This document shows positions 9,192-17,880 of a stretch of DNA of 64,000 bases, one piece after another. Position numbers and translations under genes: made by a program. The notes beneath the pieces are model-generated. The model saw only the letters and a list, made by a program, of their open reading frames with translations, had not been told where the DNA came from and ran no database searches. The number at the start of each line of letters is the position of its first letter. Position 1 is the stretch's first letter. The stretch is taken from positions 186,001-250,000 of the forward strand of contig NZ_JAUCYU010000006.1 of NCBI RefSeq assembly GCF_030373445.1, read 5' to 3'. Origin of the DNA: Roseovarius sp. Its GTDB lineage: Bacteria > Pseudomonadota > Alphaproteobacteria > Rhodobacterales > Rhodobacteraceae.

Positions 9192-9215
9192 GCGCCCGAC
9201 CCGCTCGACAGAAAG

Positions 9216-9246
9216 AAAGGCCCCGGCATCGCGCCGGGGCCTTTTT
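9216..9246 (+). terminator. rho-independent terminator of ctaD
   Basis: AAAGGCCCCGGC pairs perfectly with GCCGGGGCCTTT across a 5-nt loop, followed by TT. Confidence 0.92.
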
Positions 9247-9380
9247 GCTACAGCCTACGGACGAAAGCCTGCGTGCGGAGCTTCATCCGGGGCCAAACGC
9301 CGTCGTCATCCCCGATCCTCCCCACCATTGACCCGCCGGGCAGGTGCCAGGCAGCCCAGGGGAACGCACCCCCCGGGCGT

Positions 9381-10163
9381 TTACCCCAGCTCCCCGTGAT
9401 ACCAGTCATAGATCGTGACCTCGGTCTCGGCCCCGGCCTCCTCCAGCATCTTGGCAAAGGCCTCCGGGTCCTGCGTGCCGCCGTCGCGCCCGCGGTAATG
9501 GTAGGGGATCACCATCGCCGGCGCGAACGCGGCCACGGCATCCGCCGCCTGCTCCGCGGTCATGGTAAACGGCAGGTTCATGCAGACCAGCGCCAGGTCG
9601 ATATCCTCCAGCGCCCGCATCTCCTCCGTCCCCTCGGTGTCGCCCGAGATATACACGCGCGAGCCGTCCAGCGTCAGCACGAAGCCGATATCGCCCCGGT
9701 CCTGCGGGTGGAACTCCATCCGCCCCTCGGTGATGTTGTAGGCCGGCACCGCCTCGATCCCGACGCCCGCCATCTCGGTGCTGTCGCCCGCGGCGATCAC
9801 GTGGGCCCGCGCCTGCATGTCCTCGGGCATCATCGCGGTCACGTCCTCGTTGGTCAGGATCGGCGCCTTGGGCAGAACCCCCAGCAGGTCGGCGCTGAAA
9901 TGGTCGCCATGCCGGTGCGTGACAAGAATGAGGTCCGGCTCGGGCAGGTCCTCGTAGGCTGCATCCTCTCCAACGGGATCGACGTAGATCACCCCCGACG
10001 GCGTTTCCATCACGAAGGAGGCGTGCGAGATCGGATGGATGGTCAGCTTGCCGTCCATGAAGTTCAGGCTCGTCCCGTCCTCGGCGGCAAGCGCGAGCGA
10101 CGGCAGAACCGTGACCGTTCCGGCAGCGGCGCTGCCGATGAGGAAATTGCGTCTGGTCGTCAT
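9381..10163 (-). CDS. Tat-exported metallo-beta-lactamase-fold hydrolase
   Basis: The 260-residue protein starts MTTRRNFLIGSAAAG, a twin-arginine signal (about 1-28), so the folded protein should be exported to the periplasm. The mature part is a small MBL-fold domain with THRHGDH near residue 80 (metal ligands), ISGDTEG near 165 and YHYRGRDG near 225, as in the UlaG/UPF0173-like group. The substrate is unknown. ATG at 10163 was chosen because GGAGG lies 7 nt upstream and the Tat motif starts there, although the frame extends further. A distant paralogue without a signal lies at 28709-29401. No operon partner is seen. Confidence 0.85.
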   Translation of the reverse strand: MTTRRNFLIGSAAAGTVTVLPSLALAAEDGTSLNFMDGKLTIHPISHASFVMETPSGVIYVDPVGEDAAYEDLPEPDLILVTHRHGDHFSADLLGVLPKAPILTNEDVTAMMPEDMQARAHVIAAGDSTEMAGVGIEAVPAYNITEGRMEFHPQDRGDIGFVLTLDGSRVYISGDTEGTEEMRALEDIDLALVCMNLPFTMTAEQAADAVAAFAPAMVIPYHYRGRDGGTQDPEAFAKMLEEAGAETEVTIYDWYHGELG

Positions 10164-10343
10164 GTAGAACCTCCGGGTGTGTTGCGTGGCGTTGTCAGAC
10201 GTAGACGTCTCTAGGACTGTCTGCAGCATAGCATAGTGTGATCGGCCCGTGTGGCGAGGTGTGGATTGGCGGGACGGGCTCGCGCTTCACCGCCACCCGC
10301 AACGACACAGGTCGTGCACCGCGCGGCCGCCAACGTTGCGAAG

Positions 10344-10506
10344 CCGCGCATCGGCGGGCCGTGGTACGGCGATCCGACCTTGGTGATGGGCAATTTATGC
10401 CTGCCAAGCACATCCAACCCGCGCGCGTGCCACTCCACCCGCGAAATCGCCGTGCCGTCCGGGCGGCCCGTCGATGCGCGGCGGGCTGAAGCCCTTTGTT
10501 CCGCGC
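10344..10506. repeat. Intergenic inverted-repeat element, copy B
   Basis: It has terminal repeats CCGCGCATCGGCGGGCC (10344-10360) and GGCCCGTCGATGCGCGG (10465-10481), 16 of 17 paired, and a 138-bp core. The shared flank with GGGCTGAAGCCC and TTCCGCGC runs to 10506. It has the same orientation as copy A. Together with the 83-bp block at 10643 it fills much of the gene-free 10164-10826 interval; I see no other structure there. Confidence 0.82.
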
Positions 10507-10642
10507 AGACGGCCCAACAAACGCCTCGCCCACCCGCAGTCGGCCGCCGCCCGGCACCACTTCTCCCCCGTTGCGCCCAACACAACATCTCGCCTGTTGC
10601 GCCCGGAACGCCACATCAACCAACCGCTCCACAGCCCCGGAA

Positions 10643-10725
10643 ACCGACGCGATACCGACGGAATACCGACGTGATACCGACGTCACGATCCCTTCAAAAC
10701 AACGCCGTTAACCTTCGAATCGCCG
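10643..10725. repeat. 83-bp conserved block with four 11-bp units (copy 1)
   Basis: This block is identical base for base to 53495-53577. Read on the minus strand it holds GTCGGTATCAC, GTCGGTATTCC, GTCGGTATCGC and a partial fourth GTCGGT unit, spaced 11 bp. On that strand GTTAACG and ATCGTGAC precede the array. It ends 101 bp before the folB start. A diverged copy of the array lies at 24650. Confidence 0.85.
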
Positions 10726-10826
10726 CCCCCTGCCGTCTCCGCGCCCCGCCCCGTCGCATTCGCCCCTCCCCATCCGCCGCCCCCCATGCTATCTCCCGCC
10801 CCAACGACCCTGCCAGAGGACACCCC

Positions 10827-11756
10827 ATGTCCAACGAGATCCGCCTCGCCTTCGCCCACCCCTCGGCCCGCGCCGACGCCACCGCCCCCGACGGCCCGCT
10901 CGACCGCATTTCCGTCCGCGATCACGTGGTCGAGGTGGAAATCGGCGCCTTCCAGGCCGAGCGCGGCACCACCCAGCGCGTCGCCTTCAACGTCGTGGTC
11001 GAGGTGCGCCCCCTCACCGACCCGATCGACGACGATGTCGACCGCATCCTCAGCTACGACAAGGTGACCGAGGCGATCCATGCAGCGCTCGCCGAAGAAC
11101 GCCTGAACCTCCTTGAAACGCTGGCCGAGCGCATCGCCGAACGCATCCTGTGGGAGCCGCAGGCGGTACGCACCTTCGTCCGCATCGAGAAGCTCGACCG
11201 CGGGCCGGGCGCTCTCGGCGTCGAGATCGTCCGCTCCGTCTCGGACCTCAAGACCAAGCCCGTCACGCCTCACCACGCCACGGCCCCGCACCCGCACGTG
11301 GTCTACCTCACCAACGCCGCCATCCGCTCGCCCAACCTCGCCCGCTGGCTCGACCAGTTGCAGGCCCGGGCCGAGCCGGTGATCCTCTGCGTCGGCCATG
11401 CCGACACGCCCGCCCCGCAGACCGGCCACAAGATGACCCAGCGCCGCGTCGACCTGCTGGCCCTGGAACAGAACGCCTGGGTGCTCGCGGGGCGTGATGA
11501 CCGCTGCGTCGTCGTGGGCAGCCGGACCGAGCTCGACTGGGCCATGAAGAACGGCCAGATCAGCGTCTGGGCCCCCTCGAAGATCGTGCTCGACGCCGTC
11601 GACGGCCCCACCACCGGCCCCGACGACCCGGTCGCGCTCGCCTCGTGGTTCGCCGGCCATATCGACGCCTCCGACCTGCTGCTCATCGGCGAAACACCCC
11701 CTGCCGACCCGCCCGTCCCCGTGCTTGTCCAGGACATCGCCCAGTCGGGCCTGTAA
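10827..11756 (+). CDS. folB: Dihydroneopterin aldolase FolB with extra C-terminal domain
   Basis: FolB splits 7,8-dihydroneopterin into 6-hydroxymethyl-dihydropterin and glycolaldehyde in folate synthesis. Residues about 25-135 form the FolB domain: VEIGAFQAERGTTQRV, the ILSYDKV segment, LLETLAERIAERIL, and the conserved lysine in VRIEKLDR. The protein has 309 residues, about 2.5 times the usual 120; residues 140-309 are a second domain I do not recognise, with segments such as VVYLTNAAIRSPNLARWL and WVLAGRDDRCVVVGS. I chose ATG at 10827 (MSNEIRLAF), preceded by AGAGGA, though the frame is open upstream across the repeats. folP follows after 70 bp, making a folate pair. Confidence 0.88.
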   Translation: MSNEIRLAFAHPSARADATAPDGPLDRISVRDHVVEVEIGAFQAERGTTQRVAFNVVVEVRPLTDPIDDDVDRILSYDKVTEAIHAALAEERLNLLETLAERIAERILWEPQAVRTFVRIEKLDRGPGALGVEIVRSVSDLKTKPVTPHHATAPHPHVVYLTNAAIRSPNLARWLDQLQARAEPVILCVGHADTPAPQTGHKMTQRRVDLLALEQNAWVLAGRDDRCVVVGSRTELDWAMKNGQISVWAPSKIVLDAVDGPTTGPDDPVALASWFAGHIDASDLLLIGETPPADPPVPVLVQDIAQSGL

Positions 11757-11826
11757 GGGCCTCGCCCCGCAAAACGCCCCGTCCCGGCCCCCGAGCCGGG
11801 GCCTCTGACCCGACCCGTAGCCGCCC

Positions 11827-12837
11827 ATGACCTACTACCGCCCCATCCCCAGCACCGACCGCGCCCGCCCCACCGGCGCCTTCCCCCTTGCCGGCGGCTG
11901 GGCGTGGTTCGACACGGTCGAGGCCATGCACCGCGACGCCCCGTCCCGTCTCCTCCCCGCGGCCGACATCCCCGCTGACGCCCTTGAAAACCTGACCAAA
12001 CCCCGCGCCCCCATCACCGGTCTCAGCTTCGACGCACCGCGCCTCATGGGAATCCTCAACGTCACCCCCGACAGCTTCTCCGACGGCGGCGAGCACTTCT
12101 CCCCCGACGCCGCCCTCGCCCATGCCCGCGCCATGGCTGAACAGGGCGCCGACATCCTCGACATCGGCGGCGAATCCACCCGCCCCGGCTCGACCGAAGT
12201 CGATATCGAAGAGGAAATCCGCCGCACCGCCCCGGTGATCGGCGCCATAAGGGCCGAGATGGCCGTGCCCATCTCCATCGACACCCGCAAGGCCCCCGTC
12301 GCCCGCGCCGCCCATGAAGACGGCGCCGACCTCGTCAACGACGTGGCCGGCTTCACCTTCGACCCGGCCCTCGCCCCCTACTGCGCCGAGAACGGCCTGC
12401 CGGTCTGCGTCATGCACGCCCAGGGCACGCCCGATATCATGCAGAAGGACCCGCGCTACGACAACGTGGCGCTCGACGTCTACGACCACCTCGCCGCCCG
12501 CGTGACCGCGCTCGAAACCCTAGGCATCCCGCGTGAACGCATCATCGTCGACCCCGGCATCGGCTTCGGCAAGACGCTGGAACACAACCTGACGCTCCTG
12601 CAGAACCTCGCCCTCTTCCACGGGCTCGGCTGCGCCGTCCTCCTCGGCGCCTCGCGCAAGCGGTTCATCGGCACCATCGGCGGCTCGGATACCGCCCGCC
12701 ACCGCGCCCCCGGCTCCGTCGCCGTGGCGCTGGCGGGCGTGGCGCAGGGCGTCCAGCTCCTCCGCATCCACGACGTCCGCGAAACGACCGAGGCCCTCCG
12801 CCTCTGGCAGGCCGCCACCCTGGGCCGCCTGCCCTAG
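11827..12837 (+). CDS. folP: Dihydropteroate synthase
   Basis: This enzyme joins 6-hydroxymethyl-dihydropterin pyrophosphate and p-aminobenzoate to form dihydropteroate, and is the sulfonamide target. Of the 336 residues, the first 65 or so form an N-terminal extension. The TIM barrel then starts at LMGILNVTPDSFSDGG and continues with DILDIGGESTRPGS, the DLVNDVAGF segment and the late GASRKRFIG motif, all diagnostic. It is downstream of folB and probably co-transcribed. Its stop overlaps the stop region of the convergent DMT gene by 4 bp. Confidence 0.95.
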   Translation: MTYYRPIPSTDRARPTGAFPLAGGWAWFDTVEAMHRDAPSRLLPAADIPADALENLTKPRAPITGLSFDAPRLMGILNVTPDSFSDGGEHFSPDAALAHARAMAEQGADILDIGGESTRPGSTEVDIEEEIRRTAPVIGAIRAEMAVPISIDTRKAPVARAAHEDGADLVNDVAGFTFDPALAPYCAENGLPVCVMHAQGTPDIMQKDPRYDNVALDVYDHLAARVTALETLGIPRERIIVDPGIGFGKTLEHNLTLLQNLALFHGLGCAVLLGASRKRFIGTIGGSDTARHRAPGSVAVALAGVAQGVQLLRIHDVRETTEALRLWQAATLGRLP

Positions 12838-13751
12838 CGCCGGAACAACCGGCTGAGCGCCCCCCACTGGCTCAGCGCCACCCCGGCCAGGATAAGCCCC
12901 ATCGCCAGCACCAGGCTCGGCGGCAACGGTTCGGCCAGCAGCACGACACCGAAGATCACCGACCACACCGGCACCTGGTAATTCACGAGGCCGAGGAACA
13001 CCGGCCCCGCATCCCGGATCACCATCACCAGCAGGATCTGCGCCACCCCCGTCGGCAACAGCCCCAGGTACAGCAGCGCCGCCAAACTCAACCCCGGCAC
13101 ATCCCGCGGCCACCCCTCGACGGCCAAAGCCAACGGCGCGAACAGCACCGCCGCCACCAGCAGAACCGCCGCCGCCAGCGCCAGCAAATCCACCGCCGGG
13201 CACAGCCGCGTGAAGATCCCGCCAATCGCGTAACAACACGCCGCCCCCACGCAGGCCATCTTCGCCAAACTCTCGAAACTCTCGCCGGTCGAGGCAAACG
13301 CCCCCGGCCCGATCAGCACGATCACCCCCGCCGTCCCGATACAGAACCCCACCAGACGCCGCAGCGACATCACCTCGCCCGGCACGAACACATGCGCCAA
13401 GGGCAGCACCAAAAGCGGCACCACCGCCATGCACACGCCCGCAAAGCCCGACGCCACCACCTGCTGCCCCCAACTCAACAGCAGGAACGGCAACGCATTG
13501 GAAAACACCGCCATCGCCAGCACGAAGGCCCAGACCCGCCCGGCCGGCCGCCCCCTCACCGGCGGCAGCCCGTGCCCCAAGGCAAAGGACAGCACCACCA
13601 GGAACACCGCCCCCAACCCCAGACGCACCGCCACCACCGTCAGCGGCCCGACGCCCTCCAGCGCCACCGACACCGACATGAACGACGCCCCCCAGATCGC
13701 CGCCAGCACGACGATCCGAAGCCAGTTGACCGGCCTGATATCCTGCATCAT
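12834..13751 (-). CDS. DMT-superfamily (EamA) membrane transporter
   Basis: A protein of 305 residues with ten predicted helices in two EamA repeats, including IVVLAAIWGASFMSVSVAL at the first helix. The substrate cannot be predicted. The start is one of two adjacent ATGs (13751 or 13748), preceded on the minus strand by GGGGAGGGG; the frame continues upstream into the ilvC terminator, which argues against a longer form. It is not closely similar to the DMT protein at 2611-3531. It runs in the same direction as ilvC but is separated from it by a terminator. Confidence 0.85.
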   Translation of the reverse strand: MMQDIRPVNWLRIVVLAAIWGASFMSVSVALEGVGPLTVVAVRLGLGAVFLVVLSFALGHGLPPVRGRPAGRVWAFVLAMAVFSNALPFLLLSWGQQVVASGFAGVCMAVVPLLVLPLAHVFVPGEVMSLRRLVGFCIGTAGVIVLIGPGAFASTGESFESLAKMACVGAACCYAIGGIFTRLCPAVDLLALAAAVLLVAAVLFAPLALAVEGWPRDVPGLSLAALLYLGLLPTGVAQILLVMVIRDAGPVFLGLVNYQVPVWSVIFGVVLLAEPLPPSLVLAMGLILAGVALSQWGALSRLFRR

Positions 13752-13768
13752 TCCCCTCCCCGCGAATG

Positions 13769-13797
13769 AAAAAGGGGCGCCCGGCGGGGCGCCCCTC
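13769..13797 (-). terminator. rho-independent terminator of ilvC
   Basis: On the minus strand GAGGGGCGCCCC faces GGGCGCCCCTTTTT, a strong GC stem followed by five Ts, about 20 bp after the ilvC stop. Confidence 0.88.
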
Positions 13798-13818
13798 TGC
13801 TCGTCCAAGGGATAGCCC

Positions 13819-14844
<1,026 letters not shown>

Positions 14845-14969
14845 TCAGTCTCCTTTAACGTTCTCGCCGCACTCTCTGCCGGTCGGCGTGGAAAATCACA
14901 TCATTTACCCGTGCGTTTCGAAAAACCGCGTGGTATTCATTCTCCGTTAACCCGGATACGTGAATTTTC

Positions 14970-15425
14970 ATGCTCGACGACATCGACCGGCGCATCCTGC
15001 GCCACTACCAGCACGACGCGGCGCAGCCCGTCGCCGACCTGGCCGAGGCCGCGGGTGTGACGCCCGCCACCTGCGCCCGCCGGCTCGACCGGATGAAGGG
15101 CTCAGGGATCATCCGCGCCAACCGCGCGGTGATCGACTGGCGCGCGCTGGGGTACGAGGTCGAGGTCTCCCTGCGCGTCACGCTCGAAAAGTCCGAGCCG
15201 CGCGCCTTCGACGAATTCCTCGCCGCCGCGCGCGAGGTGCCCGAGGTCGTGGAAATCCAGACCTTCCTCGGCCGTGTCGACCTGCGCCTGTCGGTCATCG
15301 CCCGCGACATGGGCCACTACCAGGAGCTCTACCGCACCGCGATCCTCTCCCTGCCCCATATCGCCGATATCGAGGGCCTGATGCACGTCGCCCGCATCAA
15401 GACCGACGAAATCCTGCCCCTATGA
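14970..15425 (+). CDS. Lrp/AsnC family transcriptional regulator
   Basis: The protein is 151 residues long, with an N-terminal winged helix-turn-helix (LDDIDRRILRHYQHDAA, then VADLAEAAGVTPATCARRL) and a C-terminal ligand-binding domain of the AsnC/RAM type (about 70-148). Lrp-family proteins form octamers that sense amino acids. The position directly divergent from ilvC suggests control of branched-chain amino acid synthesis, which is inference. The stop overlaps the start of a second Lrp gene (ATGA), so the two are translated together and may form mixed oligomers. Confidence 0.9.
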   Translation: MLDDIDRRILRHYQHDAAQPVADLAEAAGVTPATCARRLDRMKGSGIIRANRAVIDWRALGYEVEVSLRVTLEKSEPRAFDEFLAAAREVPEVVEIQTFLGRVDLRLSVIARDMGHYQELYRTAILSLPHIADIEGLMHVARIKTDEILPL

Positions 15426-15880
15426 TCGAGCTCGACACCATCGACCGCCGCCTCCTGCGCGAACTGGTCCACGACGCCACCCAACCGGCCAGCACCCTCG
15501 GCCGCAAGCTCGGCCTGTCCCAACCCGCCACGTGGCGCCGCATCCGCCGCCTCTATGACAGCGGCGTCATCAAGGGCCAGCGCCTCGACCTCGACCATGA
15601 CAGGCTGGGCTTCGGCGTCACCGTCTTCCTCGGCGTGAAACTCGCCACCAAGGGCCGGGTCAGCATCGACGATTTCGAACGCGCCGTCTCGGCCATCCCC
15701 GAGGTGCAGACCGTGGAACATATCCTCGGCCTCTACGACTACCGCCTGCGCGTGGTGGCCCGCGACATCTCCGATTTCGAACGCGTCCTGCGCCGCCGCA
15801 TCATGATGCTGCCCGGCGTGGGCGACGTCGAGGCGAACGTCATCCTCTCCGAGGAACGCCGCCCCGGCCCCATCGGCTAA
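15422..15880 (+). CDS. Lrp/AsnC family transcriptional regulator, second of a tandem pair
   Basis: This is 152 residues with the same layout as its neighbour (LDTIDRRLLRELVHDATQ, helix-turn-helix GRKLGLSQPATWRRIRRL, and a C-terminal AsnC domain with HILGLYDYRLRVVARD). ATG at 15422 overlaps the upstream stop by 4 bp. The two paralogues are clearly different in sequence. Tandem overlapping Lrp genes suggest a heteromeric regulator, but that is not shown. Confidence 0.9.
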   Translation: MIELDTIDRRLLRELVHDATQPASTLGRKLGLSQPATWRRIRRLYDSGVIKGQRLDLDHDRLGFGVTVFLGVKLATKGRVSIDDFERAVSAIPEVQTVEHILGLYDYRLRVVARDISDFERVLRRRIMMLPGVGDVEANVILSEERRPGPIG

Positions 15881-15895
15881 CCACCTGGCACCACT

Positions 15896-15940
15896 CGATT
15901 TCTTGAAAAGAAATCGCCCCGAAATCTTTTCAAGATTTCG
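15896..15940. repeat. Paired palindromes
   Basis: Two adjacent hairpins: CGATTTCTT-GAA-AAGAAATCG (15896-15916) and CGAAATCTT-TTC-AAGATTTCG (15920-15940). They lie 15 bp after the second Lrp gene and belong to the same family as those at 3771, 24718, 41925 and 46626. They may also act as a terminator, but no T run follows. Confidence 0.85.
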
Positions 15941-16058
15941 CCCCGCCCCGCCCCGTTGTCGAAAACCACGCCCGCCCTGCCGCCTTTTGGGGATGTGGTT
16001 CCGCGCGCCCTCTGGTACATCCACCGCCAAACCCCTCTTGCCCGACAGGAGCCTGACC

Positions 16059-17186
16059 ATGACCGCCCTTCTCGACACTGTAGACCCCGACGGCCTGCTC
16101 GAATATTCCGTCGTCTTCACCGACCGCTCGCTCAACCACATGAGCCAGTCCTTCCAGCAGGTCATGCGCGACATCTCCGGCATGCTGAAAGAGGTCTACA
16201 ACGCCCGCTCCACCGCCATCATCCCCGGCGGCGGCACCTACGCGATGGAGGCCGTCGCCCGCCAGTTCGGCGCAGACGCCCACGCGCTCATCGTGCGCAA
16301 CGGCTGGTTCTCCTACCGCTGGTCGCAGATCTTCGACATGGGCAAATTCACCGCGGAAACAACCGTTTGCATGGCCCGCCAGACCGGCAACGGCGCCCAA
16401 TCCCCCTTCGCCCCGGCGCCGATCGAGGAGGTCACCGCCAAGATCCGCGAAGCGAAACCCGACGCCGTCTTCGCCCCCCATGTCGAAACCTCCGCCGGCA
16501 TCATCCTGCCCGACGACTACATCACCCAGCTGGCCGAGGCCGCCCATGACGTGGGCGCGCTGATGGTGCTCGACTGCATCGCCTCCGGCTGCGCCTGGGT
16601 CGACATGGAGAAAACCGGCGTCGACGTCCTCATCTCCGCCCCGCAAAAGGGCTGGTCCGCCTCCCCCTCCGCCGGGCTGGTGATGCTCTCCGACAAGGCC
16701 CTGGAACGGCTGGAGAAAACCACCTCCAACAGCTTTGCCATCGACCTGAAGAAGTGGCACCAGATCATGCAGGCCTATGAAAATGGCGGCCATGCCTACC
16801 ACGCCACCATGCCCACCGACGCCCTGCGCGCCTTCCGTGACACCATGCTCGAGACGAAGGAGTATGGCTTCGAGAAACTCCGGCAGGCGCAATGGGATCT
16901 CGGCAACGGCGTCCGCGCCATGCTGGCCGAAAAGGGCGTCACCTCCGTCGCCGCCGAGGGCTACGGCGCACCGGGCGTGGTGGTCAGCTACACGACGGAT
17001 CCCGACATCCAGAACGGCAAGAAATTCGCAGCCCAGGGCATGCAGATCGCCGCCGGCGTGCCGCTGGCCTGCGACGAACCCGAGGGCTTCATGACCTTCC
17101 GCCTCGGCCTCTTCGGCCTCGACAAGCTCTACGATACCGACGCCGCCAAAGCCCGCCTTCAGGCCGTAATCGACAAGGTGCTCTGA
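16059..17186 (+). CDS. Class V aminotransferase (alanine/serine-glyoxylate or phosphoserine type)
   Basis: A PLP-dependent aminotransferase of 375 residues. Visible features: IIPGGGTYAMEAVARQF near 49-65, the segment APHVETSAGI, the Asp of LMVLDCIASG that contacts the PLP ring, and the Schiff-base lysine in ISAPQKGWSAS (about Lys197). Fold-type I class V enzymes of this type swap an amino group between alanine or serine and glyoxylate, or act in serine metabolism; the exact substrate cannot be fixed. ATG at 16059 was chosen because AGGAG lies just upstream and homology begins at MTALLD; the frame extends upstream through a palindrome pair. Confidence 0.8.
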   Translation: MTALLDTVDPDGLLEYSVVFTDRSLNHMSQSFQQVMRDISGMLKEVYNARSTAIIPGGGTYAMEAVARQFGADAHALIVRNGWFSYRWSQIFDMGKFTAETTVCMARQTGNGAQSPFAPAPIEEVTAKIREAKPDAVFAPHVETSAGIILPDDYITQLAEAAHDVGALMVLDCIASGCAWVDMEKTGVDVLISAPQKGWSASPSAGLVMLSDKALERLEKTTSNSFAIDLKKWHQIMQAYENGGHAYHATMPTDALRAFRDTMLETKEYGFEKLRQAQWDLGNGVRAMLAEKGVTSVAAEGYGAPGVVVSYTTDPDIQNGKKFAAQGMQIAAGVPLACDEPEGFMTFRLGLFGLDKLYDTDAAKARLQAVIDKVL

Positions 17187-17190
17187 CCCC

Positions 17191-17880
17191 TCACCGCCAC
17201 GCGATATTGCTGCTCCGCCCCAGCCCCCGGCGCAGGCACAGCCAGATCACCCAGAGGCTCACCAAAAGCCACGCCCCGCCCCAGAACAGGGTGGGGCCGG
17301 CAAACTCCTCCGCCATCATCCGCGCATCCGACCTCAGATGCGCCCGCGCGATGGTATCGCTGAAGATATCGAGCGGCACGTAGATCATGCTGGCAAGGCC
17401 GATTACCCGCAAAACAAGGTCGTTCACGTCCCGCCGGAGGTACTTCGCCGCCCCGATCATCAGCACGCCCGTCACCACCCCGAACCCGATGGCAAAAAGG
17501 CTCCGCAAATACAGCAGCGTCACCGCCAGCAGCACCACGCCAAGCCCGCCGAGGATCACCCTGTCCCACCGCGTTTTCACCGCCGCAAGGAACAGCGCCA
17601 CCCCGATCAGCAAAGACCCGAGGTACCCCGCGCTCAGGATCACGAACCGCCACCCCCCGCGCGAGGTGACCGAGCCACCCTGCATCGGGTCCAGCGTCAT
17701 GCCCACCACCGACCCGCCGGTCAGCACCGTCGCCACCGCGTGCGACAGCTCGTGCAGGAAAACAACGAGGATTTTCAAAGGAATAACCACCGGCGTCCGC
17801 CACAGAATGGCGATCAGCACCACCAGCACCAGCAACTGCCAATGCCCCTTCAGCAGCCCTATGCCGCCCCGCAGGCTCAG
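17191..17880 (-). CDS. M50-like membrane metallopeptidase
   Basis: A protein of about 229 residues with roughly six membrane helices. The motif FLHELSHAVATVLTGG (about 41-56) is an HExxH zinc-protease site inside a membrane segment, as in site-2-protease-like M50 proteins, and matches the 'M50 family metallopeptidase' group common in alphaproteobacteria. The start is uncertain: the frame is open upstream inside the UbiH gene. I use a CTG at 17880 that overlaps the UbiH stop (CTGA); internal GTG or TTG codons near QLLVLVVL are alternatives, and no ATG fits. It is probably translated together with the hydroxylase gene upstream. The substrate is unknown. Confidence 0.7.
   Translation of the reverse strand: MSLRGGIGLLKGHWQLLVLVVLIAILWRTPVVIPLKILVVFLHELSHAVATVLTGGSVVGMTLDPMQGGSVTSRGGWRFVILSAGYLGSLLIGVALFLAAVKTRWDRVILGGLGVVLLAVTLLYLRSLFAIGFGVVTGVLMIGAAKYLRRDVNDLVLRVIGLASMIYVPLDIFSDTIARAHLRSDARMMAEEFAGPTLFWGGAWLLVSLWVIWLCLRRGLGRSSNIAWR

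Noticed and set aside
10251-10826. Coding extension of folB upstream, translating inverted-repeat copy B
   Set aside because: The same repeat appears inverted at another locus, and FolB homology and a ribosome site start at 10827.
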